A stretch of 64,000 bases of DNA from Chamaecyparis obtusa (GCA_027943335.1 BSBK01002050.1:1-64000), one strand, 5' to 3'; shown: positions 23,921 to 36,769, counted from the stretch's first letter. The notes: generated by a model not told the origin, from the letters alone. Translations and numbers: made by a program.

Positions 23921-26900
23921 AGAAGTGAGGGGGTGCAAGGGGGTGTTAATCCCTTAATATTTTAACTAGTCTCAAGGTTGGTGAATTTTCCCTTCTCTGC
24001 ACATCCAAATGATATAGAAATAAGAAACCTCCAAGCTTGATGGAGTTTTATCCTCTAATACATAAGATCTTACCAATTTATAATGTCAACATAAAAGAAA
24101 ATTATAAAGTGGGAAATATGTGAATACTGGTAACATACATGGATCATACACAACACAAAGTATGGCATCCAGTACTAGTAACATCTATGAATTATTACTA
24201 AGAACCATATCAAAAAGAGAAGGGTGTATGGTTTAGGACTAGTAATACCATCATATAGTTATTGGGGTTCATTCTGCAAACACGCAAAGCATGGCCTCCA
24301 GGACTACTATTCTCATCAAAAAATTACTAAGAGCCATGTCCATGAGAAGTCATAAGGCTAGAAATTTGTGTTATGCTAGATGGGTCATGAACAAGTGAAG
24401 GCCGCATAAAAGCTAGAAGTTGTGTTATGCAAGGTGAGCTTCACATCAACAAAGATTAAAAATCCAAGAGAAACTCTTCGATTACTAAGTATCTCCAATA
24501 TTATGTTTCAAAAGGGTGTTGTGATAGAACAAAGAAGTTCATCGTGTATAACCAAAGTGTACAACAAATCTCATAATTTATACACCTTCCTTAAAGTAAT
24601 TATGTATACCAACCATGAGAAATTTCCTTTAAGGTAGTATACATTAAAATAAAAGAACTTCACAACAAAAAAATACCCCTAGCGATAGGAAAATTGAGGC
24701 TATATCACATACTTGCAAGAGCATCCAAGGGAATATAATGGATCCAAATTTTTGAGCCATTTATGCATGTAAGAAAAATAATATATATCAATTTATTTGA
24801 TATTTATTAATTTTGAATTGATCTAATCCCCCAAATTTAATCCAACTACCAATAAAAAGGAGGAAAAACACATGAGAAGGAACAAAGAGATGTTAGGTCA
24901 ACATAGAAGAGGCCAAAAAATACTCAACTCTTTTAATTGTCAAAAATTACAACACTTGAAAGAATATTTATAAAAAAGTGTGTGTATGTGTGTGTGTGGC
25001 AAATACATGAATAGAGATACAAATAAAAAAATGTCACAATAGGGTCAACCATTTTTTTTCATAATGTCAATGGAGCATCAAGGAACATTAAAACAGAAAT
25101 TAAAATAAAAAATACATACCAAGTATCACATCTTGGGGAATCACATTACATACAAGAAAACACATAGTGACAAAAGGATACTATACATGCAAGCTAGTCT
25201 ATAGAAAAGTGTTTTCCTCGTATTGTTGCTCATTATAAAGGGATGATAGGAAATATGCTAAAGGGGCTATGACTCGTATTACACACTCGGAGATGCATCT
25301 AATTCCAAACATCGATCATTTCCCTAAGGAAGGATCATTGTGTGTCACTAGGAGATAGAGTCAATGCTTTAGAAAATATTATTGATAACTCAAAATCTTT
25401 CTCTATAGTTTCAACCATTTCCTAAATTATCATCCAAATTTGTCACAAGAGATGGCATGATAGTGCTATCAGTATCACCATAATAACTATGAGCTACAAT
25501 AGAAGGCGTAGAGGAGTAAGATTTTAGATATTGTAGACAAGGTGAGGACCATCTTTTGGAGTGGGTGAAGGAAATGAAGGTTGAGAAAGTAGGGCCATAT
25601 CAAAATTAGATTAATAAGGAGAATAATAACTTCTCATAAAAATATCACAAGCTATAGCACAACATCTTCTATGAATCTATCTCACATTGTAATTTTTTTA
25701 ACTATAGCTTAGAGTTTCTATAGAGCTCGAGGTTAGATATCACTCAAAATTGATTCATTTATTTTTTTTATCTAGAATAAGGAAGAATGGATGGAAACTA
25801 TAAAGGTTGAGAGATAGGATGAGGTCTAGATGTTGCTGAGAATTTTCCTTGTTGTCCTTTATAGGATATTGAAGCTATAATTATAGCATGTACACTTTAC
25901 TCACTCTAGGAAGGTTAAGTATTCTTAGTCAAGGATTTTATCCGCTCGTTACTTGTGGGAAAGAAAGAGTTACATCTATATAGTTGGACATATTAGGATC
26001 CTTAGGGGTAGAAATCAATGTTGGATGCAAGGAACTACCTAAGGATAACTCGTCTATTCTCATGGTGTTGAAATTTAGATAATAAAAGAACAAGGAGTCT
26101 TCATGAGGTTGAGTTGGTTGATGTGGTTGAGGCCAAAAGGAGTCAAGTGTAAATATTCCACATCTATCTAAAAGGGTTAGAACACACTATGAATTATTGT
26201 ATGCACTTGTCCTTAAAATGAGAACTTTATGGACTATATAAGGGACTAATCTCATGGAAGTAAGCCAAGGATGACCTAGCTACACAAGAAAATGGTTTAA
26301 GGTACCTAGATTATAGTAAAGGGAACATTTAAGGTATTAGGTACAACATTAATTTGGAGGGTTATAGAACCAATAGTTGGACAAGTACTCAAACCGTCAT
26401 GCACACCTTAATCAATATTTAAAATTTAAATCATAAGTATCTTGATACAATTCATGTGTGTAAGGAAACTATTATGTGACCACATTCACCATGCATACTA
26501 GATCAAGAAAGTTCTAATAGATATCACTAATTTTGTTGCATGTTGGGTCCTTTTGTGGTGACCAAAAGGATTTTTGAGTCACTTTGGTTTGTTGGCAAAA
26601 AATAGATAGGAGCTTTTGAATTTTGAGGATCAAACCAAATTTATATCTCATATCATATTTTGGGATGTATGAATTTAAGGGAACTACTCAAAATCCATGC
26701 AAGAAGAGGGAAGTTTTAATGAGAAACCTTGGGTAGTTAACAAAGTGTCATACTTTTTGTTATTAAATAAAGGAAAGATTGGTTTTTTAAATCTAATGCA
26801 AAATAATAGTAATTCATTGGGTAGTGAATTTTTGAAGGAACCAAGGAAAGAGTATTGAGGGGGAAGGATAGGTGAGATTTAGACTCTAAAAGTGTATAAA

Positions 26901-27537
26901 TTAATTGAAAGATTGGGAGCTGGGTATACCTTGGAATAGGTATTAGGATGAACAAAAATAAACACTTCAAAAAAAATTAAAATGAGCCTAGACAATTAGG
27001 GAAGCGATGAAAGAATGACCAAGTCCAAATTTCAAAAAAATAGTATTACAAAAATTTTAGACAGTGGGGGATTGGGATGTCAAGGTGTTGAAGAAAATGT
27101 AGTTGGGTTAAAGGAAGGCTACAAATATGACTCCAAAGGACTTGTAATATTTTTAATCAATGAAAGTTGAGGGTCAAGGATGAAAATGGAAGAGTACTTG
27201 AGAAATAGTAAACGTGATGGGATAACAAGAAGAGTAGGTTACATGGATGGATTAGGAGCTCTAAAACTTTGGTGGAAGTGAATGATTTAATCTTATTTTA
27301 AAATAATATTGAGCTTTAAGAGTTAAGAATACTATGGAAATGGTAACCATGGAGAGACTAGTTTAACATTCTAGTGATTGAAAATTTTCCAATGTGTAAC
27401 TCATCCCTTTTCAAACAAGATGGATAAAAGGACATCCTTGATAATCCAAAAAATAAAAATAATAGAGGCAAGTTTTAACAAGGTTATGCGTGGCATGTTG
27501 GTATATATAAGAAGGTTACTTTTGGACACTAAAGGAT
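23921..27537. other. intergenic sequence, no gene recognised
   Basis: No coherent coding frame. A degenerate duplication of about 55 bp is seen at 24158-24214 and 24283-24342 (AAAGTATGGCATCCAGTACTA versus AAAGCATGGCCTCCAGGACTA, then ATTACTAAGA). A short TG run lies at 24978-24998. The rest looks like old degraded sequence. Confidence 0.6.
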
Positions 27538-27542
27538 AATAA
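27538..27542. repeat. left target-site duplication of element B (AATAA)
   Basis: AATAA directly before the TG of the 5' LTR; matched by 35665-35669. Confidence 0.8.
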
Positions 27543-28740
27543 TGTAGATCCCCATAGTTTTGTTGTCTATTAGTGTCTTACACTTAGTCATTATCAAGGC
27601 AATGTTGGTTGGTCATCACTGTGACCGAGTCATCATGTATAGGCCAAGTCATATAATGTATATTTATTGAGCAGTAGTCACTATCAGTAAACCTATGGTC
27701 ACTGAGTACTTTTGTATTAGTCGAGTAAGTTTTTGCCGAGTTATGTAAAGAAGACAATGTTGAGTGCCAGTGTATAAGGAACCATGAATGCCGAGTGCAA
27801 GAGATGTCAATTTCTGAGCAAGCCAAAATTAACATATGTATTTGTTAAGGTACAATCACCGAGATAAAACATTTTGGCCAACATTCATATTTTGTTTACC
27901 GTTTGTTGAGGAAATCATGGAGGTGATTAGGCTTCTATTTTGTAATCATTAATCCCTATGCAACACTTGGAGCCAATCAAAATTAGGGAAAGGTTAAGCG
28001 AAAAAATGAGTTAATCTAGATCGTAGATCTCAAATCTTGAAGGAACTCAGTTGTCTATATAAGAGAAGATCTTAACCCTAATATGTGTGTGTGGATGTGA
28101 AAGAGAAGAGGTAATATCTTCATACCAGTGAAGTATTTTAATAGAGTTCAGTGACCGAGTGAAACAGAGTAAAGCAGTGAGGGACATAACAGAGATAAAC
28201 TTGATAGATAAGATCAAATCAATACTGGAAGGAGAAGATCTGTAATTAGCATACAGTGCGGACCAAAGGATCGGGTACTGAGACATTCTAACAAGTGTAT
28301 TAGGGTAAATCTCTTAACATAGTGGTTTTAACAGACCTTATGTAATCTCTTAACTGAGTGCTTACTTAGTTGTAAGTTTTAAATCCTTTTGCAAGGTAGA
28401 TTGTATAAGTCTTTTAGCTCTTAATAGGGCAAACCCCTCACAGGGTAGATCATATTTTGTGATCAATTTTGTAGCCCTAACAAGAAAAATTTATACTACA
28501 GTAGTGAATATTTGTGGGTGTCAGCCCCACCCCATTTTTACCTTTCAAGGGTTTCTAGGTAACCAAAATTATTGTGTTATGAGTACTTTCATTAATGATA
28601 TTTAGTTTATTAGTTTCATTACATTAATGAAGTTTGTGATAATGCTATGCAATTTTTTTGTAATGAAAAATGGATTAATAGGTGATATCTAATTCACCCC
28701 CCCCTCTCTCAGCATCACATTTCCCAATAGATTTCCAACA
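27543..28740 (+). repeat. 5' LTR of element B
   Basis: Length 1198 bp, TGTAGATCCC ... TTTCCAACA. It has a C-rich run ACCCCCCCCTCTCTC near the 3' end and several ACCGAGT/GCCGAGT words. It contains about 20 bp absent from the 3' LTR (near 27631-27650). Confidence 0.92.
28056..28063 (+). promoter_or_regulatory. TATA box of element B 5' LTR
   Basis: TATATAAG within TTGTCTATATAAGAGAAG. The same box is conserved in the 3' LTR at 34977-34984. Transcription would start about 30 bases downstream. Confidence 0.65.
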
Positions 28741-28742
28741 AT

Positions 28743-28754
28743 TGGTATCAGAGC
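28743..28754 (+). other. primer-binding site of element B (initiator tRNA-Met type)
   Basis: TGGTATCAGAGC begins two bases after the 5' LTR end, as in element A. Confidence 0.9.
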
Positions 28755-28845
28755 ACTAGGGTTTCTTACAAAAATTCTAACCACTTGAAGAAAAGAGCTT
28801 GAGATGTAAGTTTATAAGTTGGGAAAAATTATAGAGAATTAGAAG

Positions 28846-30152
28846 ATTGATGTTCAGCTTGCATTACAACAACTTGAAGTAGCCAGAGGAGAACTGAAAA
28901 AATCCTTAAGCAGAAGAAGAGAAATTGCTATTCAGCAAAATGAATCACAATATCAAGAAGAAGATACTACTAGACTATTTGATAATGGGAACTCTGCAGA
29001 AAGTGACAAAGCCATAAAAGAGCTACTGGAGAAAAATAACATACTAAATGAGGACATCAGAAATTTGAAGAGAGAACAAGAAATTCAATCTGTCAGACTC
29101 TATGAAGTAGTTGAATAGAAAAAGAAAGCTAAAGATGACAAGACAATGGCAGAAGAAGACAAAAGACAAATATCAATGAGACTTGATGAAAGGACAAGTG
29201 ACATGCAAAGGTTGACCAATAATCAACTAGACATGGTAAATCAACTGCTATTGGTTAATCAAGAATTGGGTAGGAAAGATGTGGAAATCACCAATCTGAG
29301 ATCAGAAAATAATCAACTAAGAAATTAACTGAGATCTGAAAAGGAAACAAATGAAAGGATAACAAACCTAATGAAGCTGCAAGACACTTTGAAGAATTGT
29401 TAAGGTCACCTAAGAGATCTGGTGATAGATTTGGACTTGGACTAAATGAGAAATCATCATCCACTAAAGAAGGAGAATCATCAAAAAGTGGAGAGCAAAG
29501 GAATGATAAACCAAAGAACAACAAGCCTACATGCCATCACTGTGGAAAGCCAAGACATACAGCTAACGTCTATAGAAGAAAACATGGTAAGTCTGATTCT
29601 AAACCCAAATTTAATGGACAATGTTTTAAATGTAAGAAATTTGGACATGAGGCACAAGAATGAAGGTCTAAGGTCAGTAATCCACCTAACTCACCAAAAT
29701 TCCAAGGACATTGTTTTAATTGTCAAATGTATGGACATAGAGAATTTGAATGTAGATCTAAACCTAAATGGTCATCAAATGAACAGACTAAGTCACCTAT
29801 GAAGAGTAACTCATACAACTGGGATTATAACACTTGGTATAGTTGTCATTACTATGGAAAATACGGGCACATTGGAGCAAATTATCTAAAGACTCATTTC
29901 AAAGGGAAATCTAAAAGTTGGATGAATGGAAGTATGATATGCTACAAATGTAAAAAGATAGGTCATATAAAGAAAGATTGTAGATCACCCATACCGATCA
30001 ATGATCAAAGCAAGAATGAAGATATCATTGAGAAACTAAGAAATCAGATGAACAAAACATGGAAGAAGAAAGAAGAAGGAAGCACTAGTGAAGCCAATGC
30101 ACCAGAGGTCACCCAATATGATGGATCATGTGATTACACTACTTTGAACTAA
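28846..30152 (+). pseudogene. Gag-like ORF of element B: coiled coil plus five CCHC-type zinc knuckles
   Basis: The first part (about 28846-29370) is a heptad-rich Lys/Glu/Leu/Gln coiled coil with stops after EVVE and QLRN. A frameshift near 29370 leads into the second part: GDRFGLGLNEKSSS, then a zinc-knuckle array. Knuckle 1 CHHCGKPRHTANVY has lost its last Cys. Knuckle 2 CFKCKKFGHEAQE ends in TGA where the last Cys is expected. Knuckle 3 CFNCQMYGHREFEC is intact. Knuckle 4 CHYYGKYGHIGANY has two Cys to Tyr changes. Knuckle 5 CYKCKKIGHIKKDC is intact. I see no clear UBN2/capsid segment upstream of the coiled coil. The role would be RNA binding and packaging of the element. No full-length product is possible now. 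Confidence 0.8.
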
Positions 30153-30718
30153 GCAAAATAGGTATGTATGGAACTAAGTCTTACAAAGTTTTATTTTATA
30201 TCAGTTCCTAACATATGTTGAGAAAAATTCCATATCTACATAGATAGAGATGCATTAGGACATATTTGAGAAAAGTAGGACAATTCATTTTTTATGTCGA
30301 GCATCAATGTTTGAGTCAGAAGTGACCAAGTCATCAATGTATGTCGAGCACCTATGATAGCCGAGATGTGATGTACACTGAGTTGTATCTAAACAGTTGT
30401 GTCGACCGAGCTTGTGTTATCCAAGCTAAACATAAGAGTGTCAAGACAGTTGTATTCCACCTAGAATGTGTACGGAACATTTATGAAGCCCTTAGCCGAA
30501 TGTTTGAAGTCTATAAAGAATGATGCTACCGTTCATTTCATTTCACCAAGCGATTTGAGAATTTATTTGAGCAATTCAAGAGCGTGTAACCTATTTGTTT
30601 AGAGCTTAAAAGTGATTCAAATTATTCTCAACGTGTCATCGGGAAATCATTTGTTGAACACTTGAGAAAAGGTACCATACCAAGCAAAATCTTTTTCAAG
30701 AATTTTTAGTTGAGAAAA
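30153..30718 (+). other. non-coding gap between Gag-like and accessory ORFs of element B
   Basis: No coding frame. It contains several CCGAG/TCGAG words (GTCGAGCACC, TAGCCGAGATG, GACCGAGCTTG) like those in the LTRs. This is where pol would be expected, or its deletion scar. Confidence 0.5.
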
Positions 30719-33700
30719 ATGGCATCTTCTTTGTCTGCTGCAATGAAGAAACAAGGAAAGGAGGTTTTCAATGACCAATTGGTATGGAACAAAGTGTGTA
30801 AGCCGCAGAAGTTTCAGGTCATTCCAGAGAGCACGATCAAGGGAGATCTTAATGGTGCTCTGTCATCGGTTCCGAAAAATGTTTTGATGGTAAATGACAT
30901 TAGGTTGTGTTACATGTGCAAAATTGGAGAGATTGGAGATTATGAAATTAGGGAAGCATACAAAAAATTATGCAACAATGGGGTGTTGAAGCTGGAACAC
31001 AAGAAGGTTTCCGAACAAGGGTTAGTTCATGCCCTAGATTTTTCACAAAATTTTAAAGTGGACTAGATTAAAATTGTACTAAGTAGAGTACACGACATGC
31101 AATTGTGGCTAGAGGATGGACCAGTTCAGATAATAAAAGACATGATTCACCAGGTAACTGGATACCCTAAAATATCTGGTAAGAGAACAATGAAATGTTT
31201 AAGTAAGGAGGAGATTTAGGAAATACTCAGGCAGTTTGGAATAAGCGTGGAATGAAAATCTCCACGATCATAGATCTGGAGATTGAGTTTGAAGTGAGAG
31301 TAATTGCTCACAAATTTTATCAGTCAAGTCAGTTGGACAGTGTCTCATGTATGGCAGTGGACCAGGCTTGGAAAATCATCAAGAAGGGCCATACCTATGA
31401 CCTCGTCGAGCTCCAACTGACTCAACTTACTGAGAACCTTACTTCTATCTAGAAAGAAAATAATTCTATGTGTAAGTTCGGTTCCCTACTCGTCTATCTA
31501 TTCTTTTACAATCAGAAGTATTTTCCTACTATTGGAGGAGTAATTTGGGATACGAACAGGCATATCACAATTCAAATTAATGAGTTTGTAAGTCAAATAG
31601 GAGAGAATTTTGAGGGAGTAATGGAAAACTACTTTGTTGAACTTAAGAAGAAAATGAGGAAGAGAAGTAGGATTGATGTGTCTTTAGTTGAGAAGTACAA
31701 TCAGGATATCTATTTCTTAGTAGATACTGACTTTACATATGCACAAGTTGTTTTACCGAGGGTATCATGGCTAATGCCATTACCTTATGAGGTTAATATT
31801 GATGAGACCATAACAGCAATCATAGCCTTGTTAGCCGAGGAAATTGATCAGAAGGCTTCCTACTTTGGAACATATGAGGAGGCTAAGTCTAAAATAACCA
31901 TAGGATTGAACTCTGCTACCATGGAGAGAAAGAGGAAAAAGATAGTAAAGAACCTAGTGAAAATGATAGCAGAGAGAGAGGTAGATGCACCTCTTGAACT
32001 GACACAAGGACTAGGAGAAGACAAAGAAATTGAATCTAGTGAAAGTGAGGAAGAGGAGAAGGTACTGGAGAAGAAAGGAAAGAAGGCAATAATTGTTGAG
32101 CCTATGAACAAGACAGTACAAAAACCTAAGGCTATTTCATCACCTGTTCTTAGGCCAAGAACAAGGGAAGTCTCTACAGTTGTAGCTGTCGAGCCACAAA
32201 AGAAAACCCCTGTATCAAGGAAAAGGAAAGTTGTTTAGCCTAAGGCAGTGTCGAGCCAGTCAAGGAAGAAGCCTAGGAGGAAACTAATTTTAGAGAAAGA
32301 TGATGAGGAAACAAAGAGTGATGAGGAGGTAAAGAAAAAGAAATTACAAGTATAGAGTTAAAAACCAAGTGTGGATGAAATATGCCACACCATCAAGAAC
32401 TTTGTTGGACTTGAAGGTTTGAAACAAATAAGATTTGAGAGCATGAGTATAGGTGATAAGGAGAAAATTGAAGAAGCTATACTTGAGATGCTCTGCACTT
32501 TCAAAATGCTACCAATACAAATGGGTAAGTTGATCCCTAATGAGTTATATGAGAGAGTTGAATGGAAATGGGAATTTTCCCTAATGATTGAGAAGCACAT
32601 AAGGGAGAGCACATTAGCTCGAGTTGCATTAGACCTACCCTTGCTAGTATTCAATAAATTATAGAATAATACAAGAATAAATTTGACCCTAAGAAAAGAG
32701 CTTACTCTATCCTTCAACACAAGGTTGAGGATGTTGTTCAGGAAAGTCTTAGGACTTGGAAGATTATTTTTGGTTTGTTAATTGATAAAAGTGCACCACG
32801 GGAAGCTAGCACATCTCAGGATGCTGAGGTAGATAACAAAGAAGATGAAAATGATCCACAAATTCAAGAGAAGGAAGCTCCTAAGGAAGAAAAATGTCAG
32901 GAGTTACCTAAGGTAACTATTGTTGACATCACCGAGGATACCCCAGTGAAAAATCAAGTATTGACCGAGGAGGACATACAAGCTGAGGAAGCACAAGCTA
33001 CATCTTTGCTGGGAAGTAACCCTATGCTACTACAAGTCATGGATTATCTAAAAATTGATACTACATCAACTGTTAACATCACCCCTGATAATCCTCCAGT
33101 TGTTATAGTTGACATGCTAGCCGGTATTAGCACTACCAAGGAACAGGATCAGTCGGCAATAGCACCTCCATCTACATCTGCTGAGGAGTCATCGAAGGAA
33201 AAAGGAGATCAGTCTACACTAGTGATTGTAAATCCTAATGTGGAGGATAAGGGAAAAGAAGAGAAGGGAAAAGATATTGGTCCATCCAAGAGCCTAAGGA
33301 GAAAGAGGCAATAAAATCTCTTGTACAGATGCCGAGTAGGAGTACACCGAAGAAGAAGGAACTAAAAAAGAAAGAAAAAATTTCTACACCTGAGGTGACA
33401 ATCGATGAAGTTATTGTGATTCTGAAATGGGACACAGATAACTTATCCTATGAACAGATACAGATATTGCAAGATTTACTGAAGAGGAAAAGCAGGCAAG
33501 AAGAATTGATAAGGGAACATCAACAAAAGAAAGTTTTGCATGAGATAAAAGATATATTTATCGATGCTTTTGACATGATTAATGTTAATGATTCTTATCC
33601 CATACTGGAACAACTTGTCCACATAGTCAAGAAAGTGAAAAATTAAGAAAGCAAAGCAAATGATAAGTTGTTGTAGTGGTCAGAAAGAAAATTTGAGACA

Positions 33701-34294
33701 AAGGTACTCAATAAGGTCTTTGCCGAGATAGTAGTGAAGCAGGTAGCACTTTCTACCGAAATATTTGAATCAGAAGGAGTTGTACTCAATGAACAATATT
33801 TGTACACCAAACTGTGCAATGTAGAATAATTTACCAAGGATAACCAGGTACTGGTAGATAAACTACAGCAAGAAATAAAGTCTAATGGTCAATCATTGGG
33901 TTTGGATGCCAGTTCCATTTCCAAACATTGTGCCAAGCTTCTACATAGTCAAGGGAGGATAGCTAAGTTAATGGCTAATGATAGTAAGATAAGGGCTCAT
34001 CTATTCTCTATTCAAACAATGTTGACACCTCACCTAGAGGTCATTCAAAGAGAGTTAGCCAAGGCTAAGGAACTAATACAGAAAGATCCTCATCTTTCTA
34101 CTGCCGAGAGCCTAGTCAACCTAGCTATCGAGCTAGAAGTGCAATCAAAGGTCCTGAAAGTTGTAACATCTAGTTGGGAATCTACATTGCATATGGTTAT
34201 GATGCTTCACAAACCATTTTTGGAAAAATATTGCACGCTCCCTACTAATGAAGAAATCATACGTGCCAAAAACAAGGGGGAAACAAGTAAATGA
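30719..34294 (+). pseudogene. long accessory ORF of element B, unknown function
   Basis: About 1190 codons starting at ATG 30719 (MASSLSAAMKKQG) and ending just before the polypurine tract. The N-terminal part is globular (GDLNGALSSV, KLCNNGVLKLEHKK, MIHQVTGYPKISG, YNQKYFPTIGGVIWD, WLMPLPYEVN). A middle part is highly charged with an acidic Ser/Glu run and basic stretches. Then come segments with IRFESMSIGDKEKIEE and YRIIQEYKFDPKKRAYS, a Pro/Thr/Glu-rich linker (about 32780-33300), and a helical C-terminal domain (SISKHCAKLLHSQGRIAKL, HLEVIQRELAKAKELIQK). Frame changes lie near 31250, 32665 and 33310; stops follow KVD, KEEI, LTSI, KRKVV, LQV, KVKN and CNVE. No known enzyme motif. Its position before the 3' LTR resembles the extra (sometimes called env-like) ORFs of some plant LTR elements, but I see no signal peptide or membrane segment. 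Confidence 0.7.
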
Positions 34295-34468
34295 CATATC
34301 ATGGCACATAGGGAGGTACCAGAATCAAAGGGCAGAAGCTAAAGCTAAATGGTATGATATACTCAGTTTTGTATATGTATGTCTCTTAGGGGGAGTAATC
34401 TGTTAATACTAAGTACTCTATGTAAATGTATTATAAATGTCATGACAAAGTGTTTTTGCCACTAATGT

Positions 34469-34481
34469 CAAAGGGGGAGAT
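34469..34481 (+). other. polypurine tract of element B
   Basis: CAAAGGGGGAGAT directly before the TGTAGATCC start of the 3' LTR. Confidence 0.88.
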
Positions 34482-35664
34482 TGTAGATCCCTAAAGTTTT
34501 GTTGTCTATTAGTGTCTTACACTTAGTCATTATCAAGGCAATGTTGGTCGGTCATCACTGTGACCGAGTCATATAATGTATATTTACTGAGCATTAGTCA
34601 CTACTAAGTAAACCTATACTCACCAAGTACTTTTGTATTAGTCAAGTAAGTTTTTGCCGAGTTATGTAAAGAAGACAATGCCAAGTGCCAGTGTATAAGG
34701 AACCGTGAATGCCGAGTGCAAGAGATGTCGATTGCCGAGCAAGCCAAAATTGACATATGTGTTTGTTAAGGCACAATAAATGAGGTAAAATGTTTTGGCT
34801 GATATTCATATTGTGGTTACCGTTTGTTGAGGAAATCACAGAGGTGATTACGCTTCTATTTTGTAATCATTAATCCCTATGCAACACTTGGAGCCAATTA
34901 GAATTAGGGAAAGGTTAAGTGGCAAAATGAGTTAATTTGGATCGTAGATCTCAAATCTTGGAGGAACTCAGTTGTCTATATAAGAGAAGATCTGAACCCT
35001 AATATGTGTATGTGGATGCGAAAGAGAAGAGGGAATATCTTCAGACTAGTGAAGTATTTTGATGGAGTTCAGTGACCGAGTGAAACAGAGTAAAGCAGTG
35101 AGGGACAGAATAGAGATAAACTTGATAGATAAGATCAAATCAATACTGGAAGGAGAAGATCTGTAATCAGCATACATTGCAAACCGAAGGATCAAGTATT
35201 GAGACATTCTAACAAGTGTATCAGGGTAAATCTCTTAATAGAGTGGTTTTAACAAACCTTATGTAATCTCTTAACCAAGTGCTTACTTAGTTGTAAGTTT
35301 TAAATCCTTTTGCAAGGTAGATTGTATAAGTCTTTTAGCTCTTAACAGGGTAGACCCCTCACAGGGTAGATCATATTTTGTGATCAAATTTGTAGCCCTA
35401 ACAAGCAAACTTTATACTGTAGTAGTGAAGATTTGTGGGTGTCATCCCCACCCCAGTTTTACCTTTCAAGGGTTTCTGGGTAACCAAAATTATTGTGTTA
35501 TGAGTACTTTCATGAATGATGTTTAGTTTATTAGTTTCATTACATTGATGAAGTTTTTGATAATACTATGCAAGTTTTCTGTAATAAAAAATGAATTAAT
35601 AAGTGATATTTGATTCAACCCCCCCCTCCCTCATAGCATCACATTTCCCAATAGATTTCTAACA
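34482..35664 (+). repeat. 3' LTR of element B
   Basis: Length 1183 bp, TGTAGATCCC ... TTTCTAACA. Collinear with 27543-28740 apart from small indels and scattered substitutions. Confidence 0.92.
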
Positions 35665-35669
35665 AATAA
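35665..35669. repeat. right target-site duplication of element B (AATAA)
   Basis: Matches 27538-27542. Confidence 0.8.
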
Positions 35670-35756
35670 TACAGTGGACTACCTAGGAATTTATAATGGC
35701 AATGATGTCATATCAAGATGGAAATCCCTAAAAGTTAAAAGCTTCCATAACTCATA

Positions 35757-35995
35757 GAACTTAAGGAAATCATGCCTATAACTTCATGGCTTCAAATTCC
35801 TTAAAAATTTCAGAGATATCAAGGACATTCGATGAACATATATAGGACATCACATAGTACTACTTGGACAATTTTTTGACAAATGGAAATCCCATACTTT
35901 TAAAGATTAATTATCAAATGTAGGTCAACACAAAGCCAATATAGTACAAGAGTAAGCATAGTGAAATTTTCAAAATTCAAGTCCTCCAAAGCTAC
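35757..35995 (+). repeat. direct repeat, first copy (about 240 bp)
   Basis: GAACTTAAGGAAAT ... ATATCAAGGACATT ... GATGAACATATATAGGACATCACATA ... ACACAAAGCCAATATAGTACAAGAGTAA. The second copy starts 773 bp downstream. No coding signal. Confidence 0.85.
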
Positions 35996-36529
35996 ACTCT
36001 TACACAAGGCATGGTCTTCTTCTTTGGACTAAAGTGAATGGTTACACCAAGGTATTTGAATTATACTTTCATCTAGATGTCATAGGCTCTAATAAATGTA
36101 ATAGGCTTGTATGCTTTGGCACAAACAAAGTTTCTAAGTAGTGATAAAAATCTTCATACAAGCAATAGTTTAAAATATTGGTCAATGTGGGTTGTAGTCT
36201 AACTAGGTGTGGTATAAAATCATTACCACTAAGATATTTCAACAACTTATCATAATGCCTATGCACATTCAATACCACAATCACATATTGAGCATAAACA
36301 CGGGATATTTTATAAACTGTGGAACTTGACTTGTGGAATAACCTCTAAGATTGCTAGATCTTTGTAAAGTATGCAAAAACCTATTCATAATTAATTTGAT
36401 GGAGGAAACAGAAAGAAAGAACCATGTGAAATTAAATCCTACTTTAAAGGGGACAGGGAGAAAAAATATGTGGATCTTCTTGTTCTATCACTAAGATGAA
36501 ACAAAGTAGTGATACTTTTTGTTATTAAG
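35996..36529. other. spacer between the direct repeats
   Basis: No gene seen. An open frame on the minus strand (36284-36069) has no recognisable motif. Confidence 0.5.
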
Positions 36530-36769
36530 GAACTTAAGGAAATGATGCCTACAAATTCACGACTTCAAATTCCTTTAAAATTTTGGAGATATCAAGGACA
36601 TTTGATGAACATATATAGGACATCACATACTATACTTGGACAAAATTTGCCAAATGGAAATCCCATACTTTTTAAGACTAATTATCAGATACATCGGTCA
36701 ACACAAAGCCAATATAGTACAAGAGTAAACATAGTGAGATTTTCAAAATTCAAGTCATACAAAGCTATG
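36530..36769 (+). repeat. direct repeat, second copy (about 240 bp)
   Basis: Imperfect copy of 35757-35995, with several substitutions and small indels, so the duplication is old. Confidence 0.85.

Larger units (their letters stand above)
27543..35664 (+). mobile_element. non-autonomous LTR retrotransposon with Gag-like and accessory ORFs but no pol (element B)
   Basis: The element is 8122 bp. 5' LTR 27543-28740, primer-binding site 28743-28754, Gag-like ORF with zinc knuckles, a gap of about 550 bp without coding, a long accessory ORF, polypurine tract 34469-34481, 3' LTR 34482-35664, TSD AATAA. I see no protease DSG, integrase, reverse transcriptase or RNase H motif in any frame. Movement would have needed enzymes from a related element. 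The primer site and the C-rich LTR end point to a copia-type partner, which is inference. Confidence 0.88.

Noticed and set aside
30719..34294. Envelope-like protein in element B
   Set aside because: Position fits, but no signal peptide, membrane segment or cleavage-type site is visible; left as unknown accessory ORF.
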